A DNA stretch of 18,791 nucleotides from assembly GCA_039024315.1 (NCBI GenBank), contig JBCCQN010000161.1, positions 1 through 18,791 of the forward strand. The letters run 5' to 3'. Numbering within the stretch: position 1 is the stretch's first letter; every line of letters begins with the position of its first letter. Source of the stretch: JBCAWW01 sp039024315 (GTDB lineage Bacteria > Bacteroidota > Bacteroidia > J057). This document shows positions 6,637-13,165 of the stretch, one piece after another. A program made the translations under genes and the position numbers. Below the pieces are notes generated by a model. It was not told the origin of the DNA and searched no databases. It saw only the letters and a list, made by a program, of their open reading frames with translations.

Positions 6637-8109
6637 TCAGAAACCTGGCTGACCCTTAGCGCTGAGACCTCCTGAGAGGCTACCGGGCATTTCGCCTCTT
6701 TCCACTTTGTTGAACGCTTCTACTCCTTCTCTTAGTTGGCCCGTTTGACGGTCAAAACCGTCGCCGGTAATATTGAGTGGGCTACTATCACCGCTTTGCC
6801 TTCGCCATAACTGTAGTTCTTGGCGGTATTGTCGTAAAACGGCTTGATATTGAGGGAGACTGGCCAGATTGCATAGCTGCAGAGAATCTGTCATCACCGC
6901 GTACAACTCCTCTCTAGGTCTGGGGACCTGAAAGATATCCGCTTGGGCCGGACTGAGTTGACCCGTATCGCGCAGATGGTTGAGATCCTTTTGTGAGGGG
7001 CTATTTTTGGAGTCAGCCGGTCCACCATTGGCTAGATTGGGGCGCTCATTGAGGACATAGAGATACTCTTGGGAACGGACTGAGCGTTCGAGGGACTCGA
7101 AATCATGCCAATTATGCTCGGCGTAAACAAGGCGTCTAAATGCCTGATCGGTATTACTAAAGAGTTTGACAAAACTCCGACCTTGATAAGAATCTGGTAC
7201 TGGGATACCTGCTAGTTCAAGGAGGCTCGGAGCAATATCCACTGCACTGACTAGACTATGACTACTCTTGCCGCTTTCTCTGATTCCCTTTGGCCAATGC
7301 AACACAAAAGGGCTCTGCATCCCACTGTCATAAACCCGCGTTTTGGCCCGAGGAAAAGGCATCCCATTGTCGGCCATCACGATGATGAGGGTATTGTCCA
7401 ATACGCCTTGGGCTTCTAGCTCCGCCACTACAGCCCCTACATAACGATCCAGTCGGCCGATTTCATTGTAATAAGCCACTAAGTCTTGTCGAGTACTTTC
7501 AGTATCTGCAAGGTAGGGCGGGACAATCACCTCTTCTACTTTGTGCTGATAGGCCCCAGTATCAGCTTGCCAAGTCCGGTGGGCATCTAGGGACGCAAAC
7601 CACGCAAAAAAGGGCTGATCTTTTGGGCGTTCTTGGAGAGATCGGACCCAACGCGCTTCCCCTCCTGGCCCCCCATCTTGGGTCCCGTGTGCGATTGTAA
7701 AAGAGGCCATTGCGTGTGGCCCCATATGGGTCTTGCCGACTTGCAAGGTATAATAGCCCGCATCCTGCAATAAGGCAGGAAAAGCAATCATGCTTTCTGG
7801 CAAAGGCGTATGCAGCTCCGCCGCACCATTATTGTGAGGATAGCGGCCACTAATGATGCTACATCGACTCGGACTACAAGAACTCGCCGTCAAGAAAAAA
7901 CGGTTGAACTTGAGGCCGCGTTCCGCAAGGCGGTCAATATGCGGGGTTTGGATGTAAGGATGGCCATAGCAACCAAAGTCTGTCCAGCTAATGTCATCTC
8001 CTATTATCAATACGATATTGGGCTGGGCGACTTGAAGGGACTGCGCATGCTGCTGTGGACTGGACAAGCTTGCTAACAAAACTGTGAGACACAAAAAAAA
8101 GGTTTGCAT
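6637..8109 (-). CDS. Secreted sulfatase, N-sulfoglucosamine sulfohydrolase-like
   Basis: The ATG at 8109 is preferred: it starts a signal peptide (MQTFFLCLTVLLASLSSPQQ) and gives 490 residues, whereas the longer open frame from 8280 would overlap the divergent gene. This is a type I sulfatase of the alkaline phosphatase superfamily. Metal-binding Asp38-Asp39 sit in LIIGDDIS. The formylglycine motif CSPSR has catalytic Cys78. GKTHMG gives Lys126 and His128, SLDAH gives His176, and MADNG gives Asp247-Asn248. Conversion of Cys78 to formylglycine needs a maturase that is not in the window. The C-terminal part (YAEHNWHDFESLERSVRSQE, then PRPREELYAV) resembles human SGSH and bacterial S1_8 sulfatases, which act on N-sulfated glucosamine of heparan/heparin. 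That substrate assignment is an inference; the sulfatase call is secure. It probably acts in the periplasm. No polysaccharide lyase or SusCD pair adjoins it. Confidence 0.93.
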   Translation of the reverse strand: MQTFFLCLTVLLASLSSPQQHAQSLQVAQPNIVLIIGDDISWTDFGCYGHPYIQTPHIDRLAERGLKFNRFFLTASSCSPSRCSIISGRYPHNNGAAELHTPLPESMIAFPALLQDAGYYTLQVGKTHMGPHAMASFTIAHGTQDGGPGGEARWVRSLQERPKDQPFFAWFASLDAHRTWQADTGAYQHKVEEVIVPPYLADTESTRQDLVAYYNEIGRLDRYVGAVVAELEAQGVLDNTLIIVMADNGMPFPRAKTRVYDSGMQSPFVLHWPKGIRESGKSSHSLVSAVDIAPSLLELAGIPVPDSYQGRSFVKLFSNTDQAFRRLVYAEHNWHDFESLERSVRSQEYLYVLNERPNLANGGPADSKNSPSQKDLNHLRDTGQLSPAQADIFQVPRPREELYAVMTDSLQLCNLASLPQYQAVLRQYRQELQLWRRQSGDSSPLNITGDGFDRQTGQLREGVEAFNKVERGEMPGSLSGGLSAKGQPGF

Positions 8110-8110
8110 A

Positions 8111-8180
8111 GGGCAAGTGAGTAGGGTAAGGAATACTGCACAATAGATGCAACAGAAGATATGAATATTCCTAGATTTAG
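8111..8180. repeat. Duplicated 70-bp upstream block, copy 1
   Basis: Counted by hand, this block matches 9072-9141 at 50 of 70 positions without gaps. It lies between the sulfatase start and the first paralogue's start, exactly 39 bases before the ATG at 8219, as in copy 2. TAGATTTAG at 8172-8180 is identical in both and resembles a TAnnTTTG -7 element, but I find no suitably spaced -33 element. Confidence 0.65.
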
Positions 8181-8218
8181 CGCTAGTAATATTTTGTAGC
8201 CTCCTTTCTTGGGATCCT

Positions 8219-9082
8219 ATGCACAAAGCGTTCAACCATCTCCCTTTCTTGCTGTGCTTCCTCTGTTTATTTACCGCCAATTCGACCGTCTATTGTCAAA
8301 CAAATACTTCTGTATCCAGGGCTAAAGTGATTGATAGCTTTCCCCATGTCGAAAGGAATGTCAATACTTCCCAAGGTGGCAGCGCCAGCGGGATGGTAGG
8401 GCGCTACTCAAGTCTACCTTGTTGCTCCGTTTTGGTGTATAAAGTGATCCTACCAGTCAGTGGCTCCCTACGGATCGAAAACGACAATTTTGTCAATTTT
8501 TCAGGCTCCATTATCGCCTATACAGCCCTAGTAGATTCACCGACAACATGGTCAGATTTGACCCATTTTAGTTCCTTAGGCAATCTGGGAGGATTTCGCG
8601 ACACCATGCAATTAGGTTATGGTTATCAGTGGCCTCAGTATGATCCGGCTGCGCCGAACGCTGGGACCTATTATGATGTTTCCAAAGCCGTAGCCGCAGG
8701 GGAGTATTACATTTTGATCTTTAATCAAAACCAGCAAAGTAAGACCGGTTCCGAGCCTAGCTCGAACTTTAGATTTGAATTTGCTCCTGCTTGTCCGGTT
8801 CGCAATAGTGTCCTCAACGATACCATTTATGCCGGCGAAAGCATCACGGTCAATGGGACAATCTATGATAGCACTGTGAGAGGGGCAGTTGAAATGATCG
8901 ATGATAACGGTCCCTTTGATTGTGATTCTACCGTTACCATCAATTTGACTGTATTGCCCAAAGAATCTGATTTGCTCCCTAATCTTTGTAATGGTCAAAG
9001 TTTTGGCAGGACTTTTTGGTTTGGAAAATCTTGTTGCAAACATCATCAGACGGCCAGAAGAGGCATGCCGAGGGCAAGGTAG
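8219..9082 (+). CDS. 3'-truncated paralogue of the following T9SS cargo protein
   Basis: The first 250 or so of its 287 residues align without gaps to the complete protein encoded at 9180-11039: signal peptide, the KVIDSFPHVE to FEFAPACPVR domain (about 33-195), and one VNGTxYD repeat ending INLTVLP. A second repeat starts (LCNGQSF at about 256-262, compare ICAGESL), then similarity ends and an unrelated Trp/His/Arg-rich tail runs to a stop. It thus lacks the remaining repeats and the T9SS sorting domain. Three cysteines of the full copy (63, 124, 204) are Tyr, Gly and Tyr here. It may be a decaying duplicate or a periplasmic decoy form; exported by Sec, it has no visible route across the outer membrane. 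Reading frame is intact up to the breakpoint, so expression is possible. Confidence 0.65.
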   Translation: MHKAFNHLPFLLCFLCLFTANSTVYCQTNTSVSRAKVIDSFPHVERNVNTSQGGSASGMVGRYSSLPCCSVLVYKVILPVSGSLRIENDNFVNFSGSIIAYTALVDSPTTWSDLTHFSSLGNLGGFRDTMQLGYGYQWPQYDPAAPNAGTYYDVSKAVAAGEYYILIFNQNQQSKTGSEPSSNFRFEFAPACPVRNSVLNDTIYAGESITVNGTIYDSTVRGAVEMIDDNGPFDCDSTVTINLTVLPKESDLLPNLCNGQSFGRTFWFGKSCCKHHQTARRGMPRAR

Positions 9083-9141
9083 CAGGGTAAGGATCGCCGC
9101 ATATTTGGTTCCGCAGAAGGGGCGAATCTTCTTAGATTTAG
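9072..9141. repeat. Duplicated 70-bp upstream block, copy 2
   Basis: This is homologous to 8111-8180 at a constant 961-bp offset that continues through the following coding region. It shows that the duplication carried the 5' non-coding region with the gene. The block shares AGGGTAAGGA and TAGATTTAG with copy 1. Confidence 0.65.
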
Positions 9142-9179
9142 GTTTTGTAAAAAATTGGAATATCCATTTATTGGACTGC

Positions 9180-11039
9180 ATGCAAAAGGCACTCAGACTT
9201 ATCTCTAACTTGCTGTTTACTGTCATTTTATCTGCTATCACCTCCCTTGCCTATAGCCAAAGCAATACTTCGGTGGCCACGGCCAAGGTGATCGATAGCT
9301 TTCCGCATGTCGAAAGTAATGTCAACACTACAAATGGGGGTACTGCGGCGGGAATGATCGGCAGCTGCTCCAATCTGCCTTGTTGCGCTGTATGGGTGTA
9401 TAAAGTGGTTTTGCCGCTTGAAGGCTCGCTGCGTATCGAAAACGATAATTTTGTCAATTTTTCTGGCTCCATCATCGCCTATACAGCCCTAGTGGATACG
9501 CCTACGACTTGGTCAGACCTGACTTATTACAGCTCTTTTGGCAACCCTTGTGGTTTTCGTGATAGTATGCAATTGGGCTATGGCTATCAGTGGCCTCAGT
9601 TTGATCCGGCTGCGCCGAACGCTGGGATCTATTATGACGTTTCCAAAGCAGTGCCAGCAGGAGAATATTACATTTTGATCTTCAATCAAAATCAGCAGAT
9701 CAATATGGGTTCTAGCCCCAGTTCCAATTTTACTTTTGAATTTGCGCCTGCCTGTCCGGTCCGCAATAGTGTAATCAATGCAAGCGTTTGCGCTGGGGAG
9801 AGCATCATGGTCAATGGTACAGTCTATGATACCACTGTAGTCGGTGCGATTGAGGTGATTGATGACAATGGACCTTTTGATTGTGATTCGACCGTAACCA
9901 TCAATTTGACTGTATTGCCCGAAAAAACAGGAGTCCTCAATCAGACCATTTGTGCCGGAGAAAGCCTGACCATCAACGGTACTATCTACAGCGGTAGTGT
10001 TAGTGGTGCCGTGGAGGTTTTTAATAATGTAGGACCACAAAATTGTGATTCTACCCTCACGATTAATCTGACGGTTTTGCCAGCAAAGACCAGCCAATAT
10101 ACAAGCACTCTATGTGCAGGGGACAGTCTGATACTCAATGGCTCGGTTTACAAACAAAGTGTCAGCGGGGTAGAGGAAGTATTTCAAAATGTGGGGCCAT
10201 TTGGCTGTGATTCAACGGTTTTGATTGACTTGACAGTTTTGCCAGTCAAGGATAGTACCTTATACGCAACGATCTGTTATGGCGAAAGTATCATTGTCAA
10301 CGGTACGGTTTATGACTCAGCGGTGACGCAGGTCAAGGAAGTGATCCCCAATGGCGGAGCCTACGGTTGTGACTCGACAGTCTGGGTAAACCTCAACGTG
10401 CTGCCTGAAAGGAGCAGTAAGTTGGAGCTTGAGCTATGTGCTGGTGAAGGGATTTTACTCAACAATACTTTTTATGATTATTCTGTAACAGGAGCTCAAG
10501 TGGTTTTTCCGGATATTGGCCCTTACGGCTGTGATTCTACGGTGATCCTCAATCTCAGTATTAAAGAAGCATTAAATTCTACGATTGATCAGACGGGAGC
10601 GGTGCTTAGCGCTCAACTCGCCGAGGCCGAATATCAATGGCTGGATTGCTTTAATGGGTTTGCGGCGATTCCCAATGCCACGAGTCAATCGTTCAGCCCC
10701 GCTGAGAACGGTGAATATGCGGTTGCTCTTTTTAAAAATGGCTGTATAGATACCTCAACCTGTGTAGGGGTGTTTAGTGTAAGTATCGCAGATGAGTATG
10801 AACAAACGCCTCAGTTTCAACTCTTTCCTAACCCTACTAGAGGTTTAGTCGAGATTCGTGTAGAGGGCCCGATAGATCCAGAGGGAAAAGTGGAAATATA
10901 TAGTCTTGAGCAAAAGCGATTACAGACTTTTGATTTGGACCGGCCTCGCCGAACGCTAGACCTCCGCAAATTGCCCAAAGGGATTTATTTGATCCACTAT
11001 CAAAACCAGGTCCAGAAGCTAGTCTTAAACCCTGAGTAA
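9180..11039 (+). CDS. T9SS cargo protein with five cysteine-pair repeats
   Basis: The open frame extends upstream to 8991, but the ATG at 9180 begins a signal peptide (MQKALRLISNLLFTVILSAI) and matches the start of the upstream paralogue; the product is 619 residues. Residues about 33-195 form an unrecognised beta-rich domain with Cys63, an adjacent pair Cys68-Cys69, Cys124 and Cys192. Five repeats of 53-54 residues follow (about 197-463), each of the form CAGES-x-x-x-NGTxYD ... GPFxCDSTVxINLTVLP, with two cysteines per repeat (one degenerate start is CYGES). An Ig-like segment (YQWLDCFNGF) comes next. The C-terminus is a T9SS type A sorting domain (FQLFPNPTRGLVEIRV, LPKGIYLIHY, KLVLNPE). Together this suggests a disulfide-braced stalk on the cell surface. 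The ligand or activity is unknown. Confidence 0.88.
   Translation: MQKALRLISNLLFTVILSAITSLAYSQSNTSVATAKVIDSFPHVESNVNTTNGGTAAGMIGSCSNLPCCAVWVYKVVLPLEGSLRIENDNFVNFSGSIIAYTALVDTPTTWSDLTYYSSFGNPCGFRDSMQLGYGYQWPQFDPAAPNAGIYYDVSKAVPAGEYYILIFNQNQQINMGSSPSSNFTFEFAPACPVRNSVINASVCAGESIMVNGTVYDTTVVGAIEVIDDNGPFDCDSTVTINLTVLPEKTGVLNQTICAGESLTINGTIYSGSVSGAVEVFNNVGPQNCDSTLTINLTVLPAKTSQYTSTLCAGDSLILNGSVYKQSVSGVEEVFQNVGPFGCDSTVLIDLTVLPVKDSTLYATICYGESIIVNGTVYDSAVTQVKEVIPNGGAYGCDSTVWVNLNVLPERSSKLELELCAGEGILLNNTFYDYSVTGAQVVFPDIGPYGCDSTVILNLSIKEALNSTIDQTGAVLSAQLAEAEYQWLDCFNGFAAIPNATSQSFSPAENGEYAVALFKNGCIDTSTCVGVFSVSIADEYEQTPQFQLFPNPTRGLVEIRVEGPIDPEGKVEIYSLEQKRLQTFDLDRPRRTLDLRKLPKGIYLIHYQNQVQKLVLNPE
9774..10575 (+). 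repeat. Five tandem 159-162-bp coding repeats
   Basis: Units encode a C-x-G-E-S start, N-G-T/S-x-Y-D/K/S, a Val/Glu strand, and a G-C-D-S-T-V end joined by LPxK/R linkers. The repeats differ by many substitutions, so the expansion is not recent. Boundaries are approximate. Confidence 0.8.
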
Positions 11040-11067
11040 GGAATCCAATTTTTGCCTTCTGCCGACT

Positions 11068-11097
11068 TTTGGAATTCAGGATATATCTCTAACTTTA
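11068..11097 (+). promoter_or_regulatory. Predicted Bacteroidota-type promoter for the E2 gene
   Basis: TTTG at 11068-11071 and TAACTTTA at 11090-11097 are separated by 18 nt. This fits the Bacteroidota housekeeping consensus (TTG/TTTG, 17-23 nt, TAnnTTTG) with one mismatch in the -7 element. Transcription would begin near 11103-11105, leaving a leader of about 30 nt before the ATG at 11135. Prediction only. Confidence 0.5.
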
Positions 11098-11134
11098 TCC
11101 GCCAATAAATATTCAATAACATACGCATACGTCT

Positions 11135-12466
11135 ATGGCAGAAGTTGTTCTCATGCCCCGTCTTAGTGACACCATGGTAGAAGGTGTAATCGCCGCTTGG
11201 CACGTCAAAGTTGGAGACTCAGTTTCTAACGGTGATCTACTCGCGGAGATTGAAAGTGATAAAGCCACGATGGATTTTGAAGCTCCCGAGGACGGAAAAG
11301 TCCTTTACATTGGAGTCGAAGAGGGTGGTGCCATCCCAGTAGGCTCTCTACTGACGATCATTGGTGAAGAGGGGGAAGACGTCTCTTCTCTAATTGCACA
11401 GGCCAAAAACGCCGCTGAGGCCGCTGTTACTCCCGAAGAAGCACCAGCCGAAGAAGCAGCGCCTGCGCCAGAACCAGAACCTGCTCCAATAGTAGAAGCG
11501 GCTCCTGTCGCCCCTGCGCCGGTCGCCCAAGCGCCCGCTCCTCAAGTAGTTGCTGCTCCTTCCAGCAATGGCGATGCTCGCATCAAGGCTTCTCCACTGG
11601 CCAAGGCGATGGCTAAGGCTCGTAATATTGATCTCACGATGGTAAGCGGTACTGGCGATCATGGTCGTATCGTAAAGCGTGATATCGAAAACTTCCAGAT
11701 GCCAGCTACCCCAGCACCTGCTCCGGTTGCTGCACCTGCTGTCGAAGAGAAACCCGCTTACGTTGCACCAGTAGTGGCTGGACAAGAGTCATTTGAGGAA
11801 GTTCGTGTTTCTCAAATGCGCAAGACAATCGCCCGTCGCTTGGGTGATAGTAAGTTCACAGCCCCCCACTTTTACCTCACGATGGAGATCAACATGGACA
11901 AGGCTATCGAGGCGCGCAAGCAACTCAACGCTCTGTCTCCTGTCAAGATCTCTTTCAATGATATGATCATCAAAGCTGCGGCTTCGGCCCTACGTCAGCA
12001 CCCCAAAGTCAATAGCTCTTGGTTAGGTGATACGATCCGCTATAACCAGCATATTCATATCGGTATGGCAGTAGCAGTAGATGAAGGGCTTTTGGTACCG
12101 GTGATCCGCTATGCTGATGGCAAAGGACTCGCAGCAATCGCGGCTGAGACCAAAGTACTCGGACCTAAGGCACGTAATCGTGAGCTCCAACCTGCTGAGT
12201 GGGAAGGCAATACCTTCACTATTTCTAATTTGGGTATGTTTGGTATCGAAGAGTTTACTGCGATCATCAACCCGCCAGATGCTTGTATCCTAGCCGTAGG
12301 CGGTATCAAGCAAACTCCTATCGTCAAAGACGGTGAAGTAGTCCCTGGAAACGTGATGAAAGTAACTATGTCTTGCGACCACCGCGTGGTAGACGGCGCT
12401 ACTGGCTCTGCCTTCCTCGTTACGCTAAGAGACATGCTACAGGATCCATTGCGGATGCTAATCTAA
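11135..12466 (+). CDS. pdhC: Dihydrolipoamide acetyltransferase (E2) of pyruvate dehydrogenase
   Basis: This 443-residue protein shows the full E2 layout. A single lipoyl domain (about 1-78) has the lipoylated Lys43 in ESDKATMD. An Ala/Pro/Glu-rich flexible linker follows (about 90-145). A peripheral subunit-binding domain (about 148-186, RIKASPLAKAMAKARNIDL ... GTGDHGRIVKRDI) docks E1/E3, and a second Ala/Pro linker leads to the catalytic domain (about 222-443) with the active-site HRVVDG (His416, Asp420). It transfers the acetyl group from lipoyl-Lys to CoA in the cytoplasm, linking glycolysis to the TCA cycle. A pyruvate rather than branched-chain or 2-oxoglutarate E2 is favoured by the N-terminal MPRLSDTMVEG and the linker style. 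E1 and E3 genes are not adjacent. A Crp-like regulator follows after 10 bp. Confidence 0.92.
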   Translation: MAEVVLMPRLSDTMVEGVIAAWHVKVGDSVSNGDLLAEIESDKATMDFEAPEDGKVLYIGVEEGGAIPVGSLLTIIGEEGEDVSSLIAQAKNAAEAAVTPEEAPAEEAAPAPEPEPAPIVEAAPVAPAPVAQAPAPQVVAAPSSNGDARIKASPLAKAMAKARNIDLTMVSGTGDHGRIVKRDIENFQMPATPAPAPVAAPAVEEKPAYVAPVVAGQESFEEVRVSQMRKTIARRLGDSKFTAPHFYLTMEINMDKAIEARKQLNALSPVKISFNDMIIKAAASALRQHPKVNSSWLGDTIRYNQHIHIGMAVAVDEGLLVPVIRYADGKGLAAIAAETKVLGPKARNRELQPAEWEGNTFTISNLGMFGIEEFTAIINPPDACILAVGGIKQTPIVKDGEVVPGNVMKVTMSCDHRVVDGATGSAFLVTLRDMLQDPLRMLI

Positions 12467-12476
12467 ACTTGAGACT

Positions 12477-13061
12477 TTGTCCATCCAGAACTTGATTTCC
12501 TTTTTCGACGCCTACTTGCCTCTGGGCGAGGTCGAAAAACAAGAGTTGAGAAAACGGGCAGAAGTCAGAAGAATAAAACGTCGGCAATTTATCCTCCAAG
12601 AGGGGGATGTTTGCCGACATTATTTTTTTGTGGTAGAGGGCTGCTTCAAAATGTATGGCGTCGATGAAAAAGGGGGTGAGCACAATATTCTTTTTGCTGC
12701 CGAAAATGATTGGATCACTGATATCGGAAGCTTCCATAGTGATAGACCGACTCGGCTTTATATAGAAGCAATGGAGCCAGCCAAGGTTATCCAGATCCAT
12801 AAACCAGATCTACTTTACTTCTATCGCTATCATCCTACCTTCGACCGCAACTTCAGAGTCATTACCGAAAATCGCTTGGTCGAACAACAGAATCGAGTCC
12901 TACAAAATATCAGTTCTACTGCTGAGGAACGCTATCTCAGTTTTCTTGAGCAATATCCTCAACTGGCAAGTCGTATCCCTAATAGTCAGATTGCTTCTTA
13001 TTTGGGCATTACGCCTGAGTTTTTAAGTAAGATTCGTCGTAAGCTGAGTTCTGAAGCCTAG
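12477..13061 (+). CDS. Crp/Fnr-family transcriptional regulator
   Basis: The 194-residue protein has a cyclic-nucleotide-binding-like beta-roll (about 20-115: RRQFILQEGDVCRHYFFVVE, then GCFKMYGVDEKG, NDWITDIGSF), a long dimerisation helix (about 118-145) and a C-terminal helix-turn-helix (about 165-190, IPNSQIASYLGITPEFLSKI). The cAMP-contacting Arg-Ser pattern of true CRP is not evident, and no Cys cluster for an FNR iron-sulfur site is seen, so the effector is unknown. Translation must start at TTG 12477: an in-frame TAA lies at 12459 and no ATG is available before the beta-roll. The gap to the E2 stop is 10 bp, suggesting cotranscription and perhaps a tie to carbon or redox state (inference). 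Bacteroidota encode many such short regulators. Confidence 0.88.
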   Translation: MSIQNLISFFDAYLPLGEVEKQELRKRAEVRRIKRRQFILQEGDVCRHYFFVVEGCFKMYGVDEKGGEHNILFAAENDWITDIGSFHSDRPTRLYIEAMEPAKVIQIHKPDLLYFYRYHPTFDRNFRVITENRLVEQQNRVLQNISSTAEERYLSFLEQYPQLASRIPNSQIASYLGITPEFLSKIRRKLSSEA

Positions 13062-13129
13062 AGGGAAGCGTTCTGCGCAGCAATAAAAACCACCAATTCT
13101 CAAACTGTTAACCTTTTCCTAAACAAACC

Positions 13130-13165
13130 CATACTCTTTCGAACCCTAAAAACGAAAAGAGTATG
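13130..13165 (+). promoter_or_regulatory. Hairpin enclosing the start codon of the next gene
   Basis: CATACTCTTTCG (13130-13141) is complementary to CGAAAAGAGTATG (13153-13165) apart from one extra A in the right arm, with an 11-nt loop. The last three bases of the right arm are the ATG at 13163. In RNA this stem would hide the start codon. The dyad could instead be a DNA operator, since no promoter was located that fixes the transcript start. Confidence 0.5.

Noticed and set aside
8110..8280. N-terminal extension of the sulfatase to an ATG at 8280
   Set aside because: It would overlap the divergent gene that starts at 8219 and would bury the signal peptide beginning at 8109.
8991..9179. Upstream extension of the T9SS repeat protein to 8991
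   Set aside because: The ATG at 9180 starts a clean signal peptide and matches the paralogue's start. The corresponding upstream sequence in copy 1 contains stop codons in frame.
8612..9241. 209-codon open frame on the - strand
   Set aside because: It lies antisense to both paralogues and shares no recognisable protein features; its similarity to the sulfatase upstream region comes from the duplicated DNA.
9513..10097. 194-codon open frame on the - strand
   Set aside because: Antisense shadow of the Cys-pair repeat gene; its internal repetition only mirrors that gene.
11040..11134. Terminator after the T9SS repeat protein
   Set aside because: Only a weak imperfect inverted repeat (GGAATCCAA with TTGGAATTC) is present, with no T run after it; the region is better explained as the E2 promoter.
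11390..11785. 131-codon Arg/Ser/Trp-rich open frame on the - strand
   Set aside because: Antisense to the Ala/Pro-rich linkers of E2, whose composition removes stops from the other strand.
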